A stretch of 64,000 bases of DNA from contig LSIB01000064.1 in NCBI GenBank assembly GCA_001556025.1, positions 1 to 64,000 of the forward strand. The letters run 5' to 3'. This document shows positions 1 through 7,835 of the stretch, in pieces. Origin of the DNA: Rhizobiales bacterium CCH3-A5. GTDB taxonomy: Bacteria > Pseudomonadota > Alphaproteobacteria > Rhizobiales > Beijerinckiaceae. Positions within the stretch are counted from its first letter, which is position 1. Each line of letters starts with the position of its first letter. Made by a program: the position numbers and the translations under genes. The notes beneath the pieces are model-generated. The model was not told where the DNA came from. It saw nothing but the letters and a program-made list of their open reading frames with translations, and ran no database searches.

Positions 1-53
1 CGGAATCCACTTAGAGACAGCCCGCAAACTGCTCAGACAAACCGAGCCGGCTC

Positions 54-106
54 TGGTGCGGGCGGTCGGACTAGAACCGACACGTATTGCTACGGCGGAT
101 TTTGAA
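54..106 (-). pseudogene. 3' fragment of tRNA-Leu(CAA), probable att-site relic
   Basis: Read on the minus strand, this segment matches the 3' part of a tRNA-Leu(CAA) gene: anticodon loop TTCAAAA, the 3' anticodon-stem strand TCCGC, a leucine-type variable arm (CGTA-GCAA-TACG), a T-arm with 5-bp stem GTCGG/CCGAC, the acceptor 3' strand CGCCCGC, a discriminator A and an encoded CCA. The T loop is TTCTAGT, so the usual purine at position 57 is a T. The 5' half (acceptor 5' strand, D-arm, 5' anticodon stem) is not recognisable beyond a GTAGA at the expected D-loop spacing, so no functional tRNA can form. Inference: a 3' tRNA repeat of the kind left by tRNA-targeting integrases. Confidence 0.72.
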
Positions 107-453
107 GCGTTGTCATCTACGCTGCACTGGCGGCGACCGACCCCGCGCTAAGCAAAGTGGGCAGTCAAAAGCGTCGAGAGAGCACCTACCCTGCACCCAG
201 TCGTCTGAGAAAATGACTTTGTTCTGCCGGGCTTAGCTCAGCCTCTCGGCTTCCGCCGTACACCTGCAGCGCACCTAGCGCGTTCGATGGTCCTATCGTA
301 GCGAGCTGCGCCAAATTCAGTTCGATTCTGGCAACTTCGCATCGTACGCGCCGCCGCTTGCCGGTCTTTGCACTACGATCCCAACCGTCGCCTTCCATTG
401 CTCACGATCGGTGACAATCCTCAGGCCGTAGACGGTGAGGAAACGAGGTGGCC
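107..453. other. Non-coding stretch within the integrated element; no gene seen
   Basis: No reading frame here looks protein-like. A 70-codon minus-strand frame (398 to 186) has no recognisable domain and no clear ribosome binding site. The stretch is less G+C-rich than the chromosomal genes to the right, as expected for acquired DNA. It probably carries the promoter of the AlpA-like gene. Confidence 0.5.
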
Positions 454-750
454 ATGAGCAAAGCGACGATCGATTTGCCGCGCACGATCAGGCGGCATGA
501 ACTCAAGCAGATCGTGCCGCTTGCCGACAGCACGATCTACGAGATGGAACAAAGAGGCGAGTTCCCGAAGCGCTTCGCCTTAAGCCCTCGTTGCGTCGTA
601 TGGAACCTTGCGGAGGTCGAAGCTTGGCTGTCGGAGCGACGCGCCCGCCCAGTCGAGCGAGCGCGCGCTCCGGATGTGCGCCAACGCCGAACGCGTCCTG
701 TCAGAGAGCTGGATCGAGCAGCGCCGCCGGAGCGGATGGCGGAAGGATAG
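454..750 (+). CDS. AlpA-family helix-turn-helix regulator / excisionase-like protein
   Basis: Small DNA-binding protein of the AlpA (MerR-like winged helix) family that accompanies P4-type integrases and controls integrase expression or acts as a directionality factor. The core runs from about residue 12 to 62: IRRHELKQIVPLADSTIYEM, then a GEFPKRF turn and an EVEAWL end, the family pattern. The tail after residue 65 is Arg/Pro-rich and not part of the domain. ATG 454 is preferred over the in-frame GTG 448 because the AGG at 445-447 sits 6 nt upstream of ATG 454 but directly abuts the GTG. The last 50 bp overlap the 3' end of the convergent integrase gene. Confidence 0.82.
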   Translation: MSKATIDLPRTIRRHELKQIVPLADSTIYEMEQRGEFPKRFALSPRCVVWNLAEVEAWLSERRARPVERARAPDVRQRRTRPVRELDRAAPPERMAEG

Positions 751-1957
751 CAGGGGCGCGCTTCCGCCCCTCGCACCAAGCATCAACGAGATCCGCCCAT
801 TCTTGGAGCATGTGGCGGCGCTGATGTTCGTACTCGGCCTTGTTGTAGACGCCCCGCGACGAGCGACCATCCTCATGCGCGAGACACTTCTCGATCCAGT
901 CGCTGTTGAAGCCTAGCTCGTTCAACAGCGTAGAGCCCGTGCGGCGAAGGTCGTGCACGGTGAACGGCGCGAGCGGCAGACCCTGCTCCTTCGCTTTCTC
1001 GACGACCGAATAGGTCACTCGGTTGAAGGTCGCGCGCGACATCGGCGCGTCGGCATCATAGCGTGACGGCAGTAGGTATTTGGAATTACCCGCACAGGTC
1101 TTCAGCGCCACTAGGATGTCCAGCGCCTGGGTGGAGAGGTAGACGTTGTGGGGACGCGAGCGCTTCATGCGCTCCTTGGGTATGCTCCAGATAGCGTTCT
1201 CGAAGTCGACCTCGTCCCAAGTCGCGTCCTGCAACTCGCCCTTGCGAACCATCGTGAGCAGGATCAACCGAAGCCCGAGCCTTATGGTTGGCAGGGTAGC
1301 CACGTGCTCGAGCAGCTTGAACAGCACGCGGATCTCTGCCGGCGAGAGTGAGCGATCACGAGGAACGAAGGTTGCCACCGATGACGGACCGACTTCATCG
1401 GCTGGATTCGGCACACGTTCCCCATGCAGGATCGCGAAGCCATAGATCTGCTTGACGATATCGCGGACGTGGATGGCGGTCGCCCGCGCGCCGCGATCCA
1501 CGATCTTCCCGCATAGGGTGCGGAGATCGTCCGGCTGAATCTCCGTAAGCAAACGCTTCTGCCAAGCAGGCCTTAGCTCACGTTCGAAGATGGACCGCCG
1601 CATGGCACGCGTGCTGTCTGCCATCGGGGCCTTCTGGAGCCAGCGTTCGCCGAACTCACCAAAGCTTTTGGCTTCGCGCAGCCGACGCTTGTCGCGCTGC
1701 TTCTCCTGCGCAGGCGAGCGGCCGTCGGCGAGTGCCCGGCGCGCGTCGATGCACTTCTCCCGCGCTCGGGCGAGCGACAGTCCGGCAGGTCCATAACGGC
1801 CGAGCGTAAGCGTCTCACGCCGACCATGCATGCGGTAATCGAAGCGGAACGAGATCGAACCGCCTGGCGAAACGTAGGCGTACATGCCGTCACGGTCGGT
1901 GACCTTGTACGGCTTCTCCCTCGGTTTGAGGTTCTTGAGCGCAACATCAGTGAGCAT
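701..1957 (-). CDS. P4-type tyrosine recombinase (phage/genomic-island integrase)
   Basis: Site-specific recombinase of 418 residues, full length for P4-type island integrases. The N-terminal DUF4102-like arm-binding domain (about 1-85) is followed by a SAM-like core-binding domain (about 95-190) and a catalytic domain (about 205-385). Catalytic residues are visible: Arg238 in TMVRKGEL, His335 and Arg338 in HDLRRTGSTLL, His361 in LAHEDG, and nucleophile Tyr371 in GVYNKAEY. The gene starts about 290 bp from the 3' end of guaA and points away from it, the standard geometry for an integrase next to its target gene. The window's left edge therefore lies inside or just beyond the element. It looks intact. 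Confidence 0.93.
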   Translation of the reverse strand: MLTDVALKNLKPREKPYKVTDRDGMYAYVSPGGSISFRFDYRMHGRRETLTLGRYGPAGLSLARAREKCIDARRALADGRSPAQEKQRDKRRLREAKSFGEFGERWLQKAPMADSTRAMRRSIFERELRPAWQKRLLTEIQPDDLRTLCGKIVDRGARATAIHVRDIVKQIYGFAILHGERVPNPADEVGPSSVATFVPRDRSLSPAEIRVLFKLLEHVATLPTIRLGLRLILLTMVRKGELQDATWDEVDFENAIWSIPKERMKRSRPHNVYLSTQALDILVALKTCAGNSKYLLPSRYDADAPMSRATFNRVTYSVVEKAKEQGLPLAPFTVHDLRRTGSTLLNELGFNSDWIEKCLAHEDGRSSRGVYNKAEYEHQRRHMLQEWADLVDAWCEGRKRAPAILPPSAPAALLDPAL

Positions 1958-1975
1958 AACGGGCTCCTCTTGAGG

Positions 1976-2134
1976 ATACCGTCAGCCCGGAGCGGCGCCA
2001 CCACCACCCTCATTTCTGCAGCGTTGACAGGCACTTACGCTGCAAAAACTACCGTCATCCGAACTTCTGAAGCTGACGGTATGGCTCGGCGCGAGCAATT
2101 GCAAGCCGCACCACGTCCGTCATTTCTGCCGTCA
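1976..2134. repeat. Cluster of CCGTCA motifs and inverted repeats upstream of the integrase
   Basis: CCGTCA occurs at 1979-1984, 2052-2057, 2117-2122 and 2129-2134 and in inverse orientation at 2074-2079. The first and inverted copies extend to an 11-bp inverted pair, ATACCGTCAGC (1976-1986) and GCTGACGGTAT (2072-2082). CATTTCTGC is directly repeated at 2011 and 2121. TGCAGCG/CGCTGCA and AGCAATTGCA/TGCAATTGCT form two further inverted pairs. Position between int and guaA suggests integrase arm sites and/or an AlpA or Int operator; binding is inferred. Confidence 0.6.
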
Positions 2135-2205
2135 AGTGCAATTGCTGCCCAGCGATAGTCTGCGATAGCTGTCGAGCGAAAAGATGTTTCCTAACAACGG
2201 GTTAC

Positions 2206-2235
2206 GGGCGATCTCGCGATAGCTCCCGATCGCCC
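2206..2235 (-). terminator. Candidate hairpin downstream of guaA
   Basis: GGGCGATC (2206-2213) and GATCGCCC (2228-2235) form an 8-bp stem with a 14-nt loop just after the guaA stop codon as read on the minus strand. There is no strong T-tract, so termination is only a suggestion. If the att core is inside guaA, this hairpin lies on the element side. Confidence 0.35.
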
Positions 2236-2249
2236 TCAGGCCCTAGCGA

Positions 2250-2276
2250 ATCATTCCCACTCGATCGTACCCGGCG
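2250..2276. other. Probable attachment-site half at the 3' end of guaA
   Basis: The last codons of guaA (encoding PPGTIEWE) lie immediately beside the integrase region. The 3' end of guaA is a known integration hotspot for genomic islands, and the integrase here starts close by and points away. A copy of these bases should mark the far end of the element; I found none in positions 1-2250, so the far end would lie outside the window. The exact core boundaries are inferred. Confidence 0.5.
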
Positions 2277-3816
2277 GCTTGCTCGTCACGTCGTAGACGA
2301 CTCGGTTGATGCCCTTGACCTCGTTGATGATGCGGGTCGCGGTGCGGCCGAGGAAAGCCATGTCGTAGGGGTAGAAATCCGCCGTCATGCCGTCGACGGA
2401 CGTGACGGCGCGCAGCGCGCAGACATGGTCGTAGGTGCGATGGTCGCCCATCACGCCGACGGTGCGCACCGGCAGCAGCACGGCAAAGGCTTGCCAGATC
2501 ACGTCGTAGAGACCGGCCTTGCGGATCTCGTCGAGATAGATCGCATCGGCCTTGCGCAGGATGTCGAGCTTTTCCTTGGTGATCTCGCCGGGGCAGCGGA
2601 TGGCGAGGCCGGGACCGGGGAACGGGTGACGGCCCACAAACGCTTCCGGCAGGCCGAGCTCGCGCCCGAGCACGCGGACCTCGTCCTTGAACAGCTCCCG
2701 CAGCGGCTCGACCAGCTTCATCTTCATGCGCTCGGGCAGGCCGCCGACATTGTGGTGCGACTTGATCGTGACGGAGGGCCCGCCGGAAAAGGAGACGCTC
2801 TCGATCACGTCGGGGTAGAGCGTGCCCTGGGCAAGGAAATCCGCGCCGCCGAGCTTGGCGGCCTCGGCGTCGAAAACGTCGATGAAGAGCCTGCCGATGG
2901 TCTTGCGCTTGGCCTCCGGATCGGCGCCGCATCTGGCGAGCTCGGAGAGGAAAAGCTCTTCGGCCTCAACATGCACCAGCGGGATATTGTAGTGGTCGCG
3001 GAACAGGCGCACCACCTCTTCCGCCTCGTTCATCCGCATCAGGCCGTGGTCGACGAAGACGCAGGTGAGCTGGTCGCCGATCGCCTCGTGGATCAGCACC
3101 GCCGCGACCGCCGAATCGACGCCGCCCGACAGCCCGCAGATGACGCGGCCCGTGCCGACCTGATCCCTGATCTTCTTGCTCATCTCGGCGCGATAGGCCG
3201 CCATGCTCCAGTCCGGCACGCAACCGCAGATATTGACGACGAAGTTGCGCAGCAGCTTGCCGCCATCGGGCGTGTGGACCACCTCGGGGTGGAACATGGT
3301 CGAGTAGAAGCGCCGCTCCTCGTCGCTCGCCACCGCATAGGGCGCGTTCTCGGAAGTCGCCTTGACCGAGAAGCCGGCCGGCAACTGCGTGACGCGGTCG
3401 CCATGGCTCATCCAGACGGGATAGCGCCCGCCCTCCTCCCATATTCCCTCGAACAAGGCCGAGGGGGTGACGATCTGGACGTCGGCGCGGCCGAATTCGG
3501 CGGCATGCCCGCTCTCGACCTTGCCGCCGAGCTGCTGCGCCATGGTCTGCTGGCCGTAGCAGATGCCGAGCACCGGCAGGCCCGATGAGAAGACGGCCTC
3601 GGGCGCGCGGGGCGAGCCTTCGTCTGGCACCGAAGCGGGGCCGCCCGAAAAGATCACGCCCTTGGGCCTGATGCGCTGGAACGCCTCGGAGGCCGACTGG
3701 AACGGCGCGATCTCGCAATAGACGCCGATCTCGCGGATGCGCCGCGCGATCAGCTGCGTCACCTGGCTGCCGAAATCGATGATGAGGATGGAGTCGTGGG
3801 TTTTTTCGCTCGTCAT
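2251..3816 (-). CDS. guaA: GMP synthase (glutamine-hydrolysing)
   Basis: Cytoplasmic enzyme making GMP from XMP, ATP and glutamine, the last step of de novo guanine nucleotide synthesis. At 521 residues it has the normal length. The N-terminal class I glutamine amidotransferase domain (about 9-195) carries nucleophile Cys86 in GICYGQQ and the His176/Glu178 pair in FHPEVV. The ATP-pyrophosphatase domain carries SGGVDS at 230-235, and the C-terminal dimerisation domain ends in the conserved KPPGTIEWE. It lies 50 bp downstream of the rsmB-like gene on the same strand, so the two probably form an operon. Its 3' end abuts an integrase and is probably an integration target, but the coding sequence is complete. 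Confidence 0.98.
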   Translation of the reverse strand: MTSEKTHDSILIIDFGSQVTQLIARRIREIGVYCEIAPFQSASEAFQRIRPKGVIFSGGPASVPDEGSPRAPEAVFSSGLPVLGICYGQQTMAQQLGGKVESGHAAEFGRADVQIVTPSALFEGIWEEGGRYPVWMSHGDRVTQLPAGFSVKATSENAPYAVASDEERRFYSTMFHPEVVHTPDGGKLLRNFVVNICGCVPDWSMAAYRAEMSKKIRDQVGTGRVICGLSGGVDSAVAAVLIHEAIGDQLTCVFVDHGLMRMNEAEEVVRLFRDHYNIPLVHVEAEELFLSELARCGADPEAKRKTIGRLFIDVFDAEAAKLGGADFLAQGTLYPDVIESVSFSGGPSVTIKSHHNVGGLPERMKMKLVEPLRELFKDEVRVLGRELGLPEAFVGRHPFPGPGLAIRCPGEITKEKLDILRKADAIYLDEIRKAGLYDVIWQAFAVLLPVRTVGVMGDHRTYDHVCALRAVTSVDGMTADFYPYDMAFLGRTATRIINEVKGINRVVYDVTSKPPGTIEWE

Positions 3817-3866
3817 CGCGTTCGGTTAATGGATCGCGCCGGGGTTCGCAACGCCGGAAAGGCAGC

Positions 3867-5165
3867 TCATCCCACGCGTTCCATGCAGGCGAGATAAAAC
3901 CCGTCCGTCCCCGTCCGCCGCGGCGACAATTGCAATCCGAACCGCGTGGAAAACCGCCCCAGCAGACCGAAATCTCCAGCGGGTGAGGCAAGGACACTCG
4001 CCATATCCAGCACGGCCAGCCCCTTATGCCGTGCGATAAACGCCTCCACTGCCGCGTCGTTCTCCTCCGGAAGCACCGAGCAGGTGATGTAGGCGATGCG
4101 GCCGCCGGGTTTCACCATCCTGGCCGCGCGGGCCAGCACCTCGGCCTGGTCCTTGACCCGCTCGGCCAGCGCACCCGGCCGCACGCGCCATTTGGCGTCG
4201 GGGTTGCGCCGCCAGGTGCCCGAGCCCGTGCAGGGCGCATCGACAAGGACGAGATCGACCTCGCCGGCCAGATCGGCCAGCGGCTCGTGGCCCCGCGAGC
4301 GCGGGATGCGGATCTCGACATTGGTCGCTCCCGAGCGCGCCAGCCGGTCATGCAGCGGCGCAAGGCGACGGCTGTCGAGATCGGTGGCGAAGAGGCGGCC
4401 CTCATTCTGCATCAACGCGGCGAGCGCCAGCGTCTTGCCGCCGGCTCCGGCGCAGAGGTCGACCACGGTGTCACCCGGCTTTGCGCCCGCCAGCAGCGTG
4501 ACCAGTTGCGAGCCCTCGTCCTGAATTTCGAAGCCGCCCGCCATGAAATCCGGCTCGGTTTGCAGCGAGGGCCCGCGCCCGTCGTCGCCATGCTGGAAGC
4601 GCAGCGCATCCGGCGACAAGACGCCGGGCTCGGGCGCGAGATGAGCGAGGTCATCGAACAGCCGGTCGCGGCTGGTCTTCAGCCGGTTGGCGCGAATGTC
4701 GATCGGAGCGCGCGCCGCCAGCGCCTGCCCCTCGCCGATGGCCTCAGTGCCGAATGCCGAGACGAAAGCCGGCCAGAGCCAGTCGGGCACATCGGCGCGA
4801 ACCCAGTCCGGCGCGCCGTCCAGCGAGAAGGCGGCAAGCCGATCATGTTCCTCCGCGCTCAATGGCGGCGGCGCATGGTTCTCGCCATTGCACAGCGCGG
4901 CGATCTCGGCTGCAGGCAGGCCGCGCAGCCGCGCCAGCATGCCCAGCACCAGCGCACGCGGCGTCTCGGAGCCCATGGCGTAGCTCGACGACGCCCTGCG
5001 GCGCAGCGCATCATAGACCAGCGAGGCGATGGCGGCGCGGTCCTTGGAGCCGGCGAAGCGGCGCGACAGTCCCCAGTCCTTGAGCGCGTCGCTGGCGGGG
5101 CGGCGGCGCTGGATGAGATCGTCCAGCACCTCGATGGCGGCGCTGATGCGGGCGGCTGGTGTCAT
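3867..5165 (-). CDS. rsmB: RsmB-family RNA (cytosine-5) methyltransferase
   Basis: S-adenosylmethionine-dependent rRNA methyltransferase of the RsmB/Nol1/Nop2/Sun family, expected to make m5C in 16S rRNA. Residues 1-100 resemble the NusB-like RNA-binding region, and the Rossmann domain has DLCAGAGGKT at 236-245. Both family cysteines are present: Cys312 in DAPCTGSGTWRRNPD (nucleophile) and Cys362 in ITCSVLPEEN (product release). Length 432 fits the family. It is probably transcribed with guaA just downstream. The exact substrate base is not provable from sequence, so the symbol rests on family membership. Confidence 0.9.
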   Translation of the reverse strand: MTPAARISAAIEVLDDLIQRRRPASDALKDWGLSRRFAGSKDRAAIASLVYDALRRRASSSYAMGSETPRALVLGMLARLRGLPAAEIAALCNGENHAPPPLSAEEHDRLAAFSLDGAPDWVRADVPDWLWPAFVSAFGTEAIGEGQALAARAPIDIRANRLKTSRDRLFDDLAHLAPEPGVLSPDALRFQHGDDGRGPSLQTEPDFMAGGFEIQDEGSQLVTLLAGAKPGDTVVDLCAGAGGKTLALAALMQNEGRLFATDLDSRRLAPLHDRLARSGATNVEIRIPRSRGHEPLADLAGEVDLVLVDAPCTGSGTWRRNPDAKWRVRPGALAERVKDQAEVLARAARMVKPGGRIAYITCSVLPEENDAAVEAFIARHKGLAVLDMASVLASPAGDFGLLGRFSTRFGLQLSPRRTGTDGFYLACMERVG

Positions 5166-5349
5166 GGTCGTCGAACGGTCCTGGCGCGGAAGCGGCTATG
5201 GTCGCGAGGGGCGAAACGGGCGGAGGCCAGTCTCGAAGCAGTCCAGCATGACCCTGCGGAATGGCGGGCTCCCCGTCATGCTCTTGACGCGGTCGTTTCA
5301 TAAGCGGAAAGACGTGGCAACCGCCTCTTCGCGACAAAGGTCCTCGAAC

Positions 5350-5493
5350 ATGCTCCGCGCAACCCGTCTCACCCTCGCCGGCCTCATCGTTCTGGCGCTC
5401 GGCGCCTGCGCCACCCAGCAGCCCGACCTGACGGCGCCGCCGGCCAAGCGCCTCGACGCGAAGACGACGCTGGAAAGCGGCCCGCGCCGCTGA
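5350..5493 (+). CDS. Small lipoprotein (47 aa)
   Basis: Short gene encoding a lipoprotein precursor: MLRATR, a hydrophobic stretch and the lipobox LALGAC, with acylated Cys20. The mature part is about 28 residues, rich in Pro, Thr and Lys, with no recognisable domain. AAAGG at 5336-5340 lies 9 nt upstream of the ATG. It sits between the divergent rsmB-like gene and the convergent lrp-like gene, so it is likely a single-gene unit. Function unknown. Confidence 0.72.
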   Translation: MLRATRLTLAGLIVLALGACATQQPDLTAPPAKRLDAKTTLESGPRR

Positions 5494-5518
5494 CGTTTCC
5501 GACCGGAGCGCCGCAGCC

Positions 5519-5995
5519 TTAAGAGTAACCCAGCGGCACTTCGGTCGTCTCCTTGATCTCCTCCATGACGAAGCTCGCCGCGACATCGACCATGTCGACG
5601 CGCGCGATCAGGCGCTGATAAAGCCTGTCATAGGCGGCGACATCGGGCACGCGCGCCCGCAGCATGTAGTCGACCTCGCCGGAGGTCCGGTAAGCCCCGA
5701 CGATCTCCGGCAGCGCCGCCACCGCCTCGCGAAAGCTCTGCGCCCAGGCGGCGCTGTGCTGGCTGGTGCGGATGCGGATCAGCACCGTCAGCCCGGCATT
5801 GAGCTTGGCCGCATCGACCAGCGCGACGCGGGCCCGGATGATTCCCGCCTCCTCCAGCAGCTTAACGCGCCGCCAGCAGGCGTTGCGCGAGAGATGTACC
5901 AGCGCCGCCAGTTCCTCGATGCTGCGCGACGAATCGCGCTGCAACTCACGCAGGATCGCGCGATCGAAATCGTCCAGCCTGAATTCCTGGGACAT
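5519..5995 (-). CDS. Lrp/AsnC-family transcriptional regulator
   Basis: Feast/famine-type regulator of 158 residues. The N-terminal winged helix-turn-helix (about 5-65) contains DDFDRAILRELQRDSSRSIE and SRNACWRRVKLLEEAGII, and the C-terminal RAM ligand-binding domain (about 70-150) contains GAYRTSGEVDYMLRARVPD. Members usually bind amino acids and often control a divergent neighbour. Here the divergent gene is the DUF6356-type protein at 6115, with a 119-bp shared intergenic region. The ligand cannot be told from sequence. Confidence 0.95.
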   Translation of the reverse strand: MSQEFRLDDFDRAILRELQRDSSRSIEELAALVHLSRNACWRRVKLLEEAGIIRARVALVDAAKLNAGLTVLIRIRTSQHSAAWAQSFREAVAALPEIVGAYRTSGEVDYMLRARVPDVAAYDRLYQRLIARVDMVDVAASFVMEEIKETTEVPLGYS

Positions 5996-6028
5996 TTACT
6001 CGCTGCCTCCCACTTCGGGGTACGATTA

Positions 6029-6063
6029 TCCCAAACTGGCTGCGAGTACCATCATTATTGGGA
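6029..6063. promoter_or_regulatory. Possible operator in the lrp-like/DUF6356 divergent region
   Basis: TCCCAA (6029-6034) and TTGGGA (6058-6063) are inverted, each next to ATTAT-rich bases, between the divergent regulator gene and the small gene at 6115. A/T-flanked inverted elements of this kind are typical of Lrp-family sites, but the arms are short. Confidence 0.3.
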
Positions 6064-6114
6064 AGCTCTCTTCCGGGCTTCGGGCGATTCTGACGCCATC
6101 GAGGGAGATCATCC

Positions 6115-6360
6115 ATGGCGCAGCCCGGCATTACCGAACTTTTCACCCGCCACCCCGAAGCGGTCGGCGAGACCTATGGCGAGCATTTCGGCGTGGCGAT
6201 GCGCTACTCCGGGACGATGTTCAAGGCCGCGTTCTGCGCGCTCGTACACGCCTTCCTGCCGTTCTGTTTCGAGAAAACCGCGAGCGGCATCGTGCGCCGC
6301 ATGGTCGCCGACATGGACCGGCGCACGGCCCCGCAACCCCACGCCGCGCCCGCCGAGTAA
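6115..6360 (+). CDS. DUF6356-type small protein
   Basis: Conserved hypothetical protein of 81 residues with the pattern HPEAVGETYGEHFGVAMRYS, a single hydrophobic segment (about 38-53, AAFCALVHAFLPF) and FEKTASGIVRRM. This matches the short DUF6356 family as I remember it, common in Hyphomicrobiales. One membrane span is likely and no enzyme motif is visible. GAGGGA at 6101-6106 gives 8-nt spacing to the ATG. It is divergent from the Lrp/AsnC gene, which may regulate it. Confidence 0.8.
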   Translation: MAQPGITELFTRHPEAVGETYGEHFGVAMRYSGTMFKAAFCALVHAFLPFCFEKTASGIVRRMVADMDRRTAPQPHAAPAE

Positions 6361-6459
6361 GGGCTGAACGGCGGCGCACGCGCTGGACTTGCGGGTCACG
6401 GGGCTGTCACATCGCCTGAGCAAGGTCGCGCCAAAGCCGACCGATCAGGGATGACGCCG

Positions 6460-7626
6460 ATGACGCCGCTCCGCCGCTCCACCAGCCTGCTCGCCGTGCT
6501 GGCCGCTTCCATCTGCCTTGCTGCCCCGGCGGCCGCCCAAGCGCCGGTGCCGACGCTGGACGGCAAGCCGCCGCTCGTCGTCGGCCATCGCGGGGCCAGC
6601 GGCTACCTGCCCGAGCACACGATCGAGGCCTACAAGCTGGCGATCGAACAGGGCGCGGACTTCATCGAGCCCGATCTCGTCGCGACCAAGGACGGCGTGC
6701 TGATCGCCCGCCACGAGCCGATGCTCGGCGGCACCACGGATGTGTCGACGAAGCCCGAATTCGCCAGCCGCAAGACCACGCGCAAGGTCGACGGCGTCGA
6801 TACGACCGAGTGGTTCGCCGGCGACTTCACGCTGGCCGAAATCAGGACGCTGCGCGCGAAGCAGGCCATGGCCGATCGCAACCAGTCCCATAACGGCAAA
6901 TACGCGATCCCGACGCTCCAGGAGGTGATCGACCTCGCCAAGGCCGAGAGCGCGCGTGCCGGCCGCACCATCGGAATCTATCCCGAGACCAAGCATCCGG
7001 TCTTCCATGCCGCAATCGGGCTCGCGCTCGAGGACCGCCTGCTCGACGTGCTGAAGGCCGCCGGCTGGACCGAGAAATCCTCGCCCGTCATCATCCAGAG
7101 CTTCGAGACCGCGAACCTGAAGTACCTGCGGACGAAGACGCAGCTTCGCCTCGTCCAACTCGTCGATGCCGACGATGTCGACAAGGATGGCGGCATCGTT
7201 CTCGCCGCGCCCTTCGACAAGCCCTATGATTTCGTCGTCACCGGCGACAAGCGAACCTTCAAGGATCTGGTGACCGCCGAGGGGCTCAAGGAAATCAGGA
7301 CCTATGCCGACGGCGTCGGCCCGTGGAAGCCCTACATCCTCGCCGGCAAGCATGTGATCGGGGCGGACGGCAAGCCGGAGGACCTGAACAAGGACGGCAG
7401 GATCGACGAGCAGGACCGCGTGCTGATCGCGCCGACCTCGGTGGTGAAGGACGCGCACGCCGCCGGGCTCTTCGTCCATACCTGGACATTTCGCAGCGAG
7501 CCGAAGCGGCTGGCCTCGAGTTTCAAGGGCGACCCGGCGGCAGAGTACAAGGCGTTCTTCGATCTCGGCGTCGATGGGCTGTTCTCGGATTTCCCGGACC
7601 ATGCGGTGAAGGCGCGCGCCCGCTAG
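6460..7626 (+). CDS. glpQ: Periplasmic glycerophosphodiester phosphodiesterase
   Basis: Exported GlpQ-type enzyme cleaving glycerophosphodiesters to sn-glycerol-3-phosphate and an alcohol. A signal peptide with AAPAAAQA cleavage region precedes the TIM-barrel GDPD domain. Core motifs are [17 protein letters not shown] (metal/catalytic His and Arg), the metal-binding [20 protein letters not shown], and IYPETKHP. The PGDP-type insertion [15 protein letters not shown] resembles a calcium-binding loop. ATG 6460 is preferred over ATG 6451 because AGGG at 6447-6450 is spaced properly only from the former. It is a likely phosphorus-scavenging enzyme, consistent with the other phosphodiesterases in the window. 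Confidence 0.93.
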   Translation: MTPLRRSTSLLAVLAASICLAAPAAAQAPVPTLDGKPPLVVGHRGASGYLPEHTIEAYKLAIEQGADFIEPDLVATKDGVLIARHEPMLGGTTDVSTKPEFASRKTTRKVDGVDTTEWFAGDFTLAEIRTLRAKQAMADRNQSHNGKYAIPTLQEVIDLAKAESARAGRTIGIYPETKHPVFHAAIGLALEDRLLDVLKAAGWTEKSSPVIIQSFETANLKYLRTKTQLRLVQLVDADDVDKDGGIVLAAPFDKPYDFVVTGDKRTFKDLVTAEGLKEIRTYADGVGPWKPYILAGKHVIGADGKPEDLNKDGRIDEQDRVLIAPTSVVKDAHAAGLFVHTWTFRSEPKRLASSFKGDPAAEYKAFFDLGVDGLFSDFPDHAVKARAR

Positions 7627-7835
7627 GGCGGCAGGACCTGATGCGCAGGCGCGGCTTGCCCCGCTGAGGCTGGCGGCGTAAACCCCCGAGACTTGCCGCA
7701 TGCGGCGCGGCTGCCTTGTTCGCGCCCGAAAGGCGCGTCACTGCGGCCCCGCCGGTGCATGCTCCGCATTGCCGTGGCCTCCCGCCGCTCCGGCAAAGAC
7801 TTCTAGCGCGACCCATCCGGCCGCGAGGATCGCCG

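Noticed and set aside
2..151. Plus-strand open frame of about 49 codons running in from the left edge
   Set aside because: It is the antisense reading of the tRNA-Leu fragment (typical VGLEPTR-type artefact), not a protein gene.
186..398. 70-codon minus-strand ORF
   Set aside because: No domain, no convincing ribosome site, and it lies in the noncoding element region.
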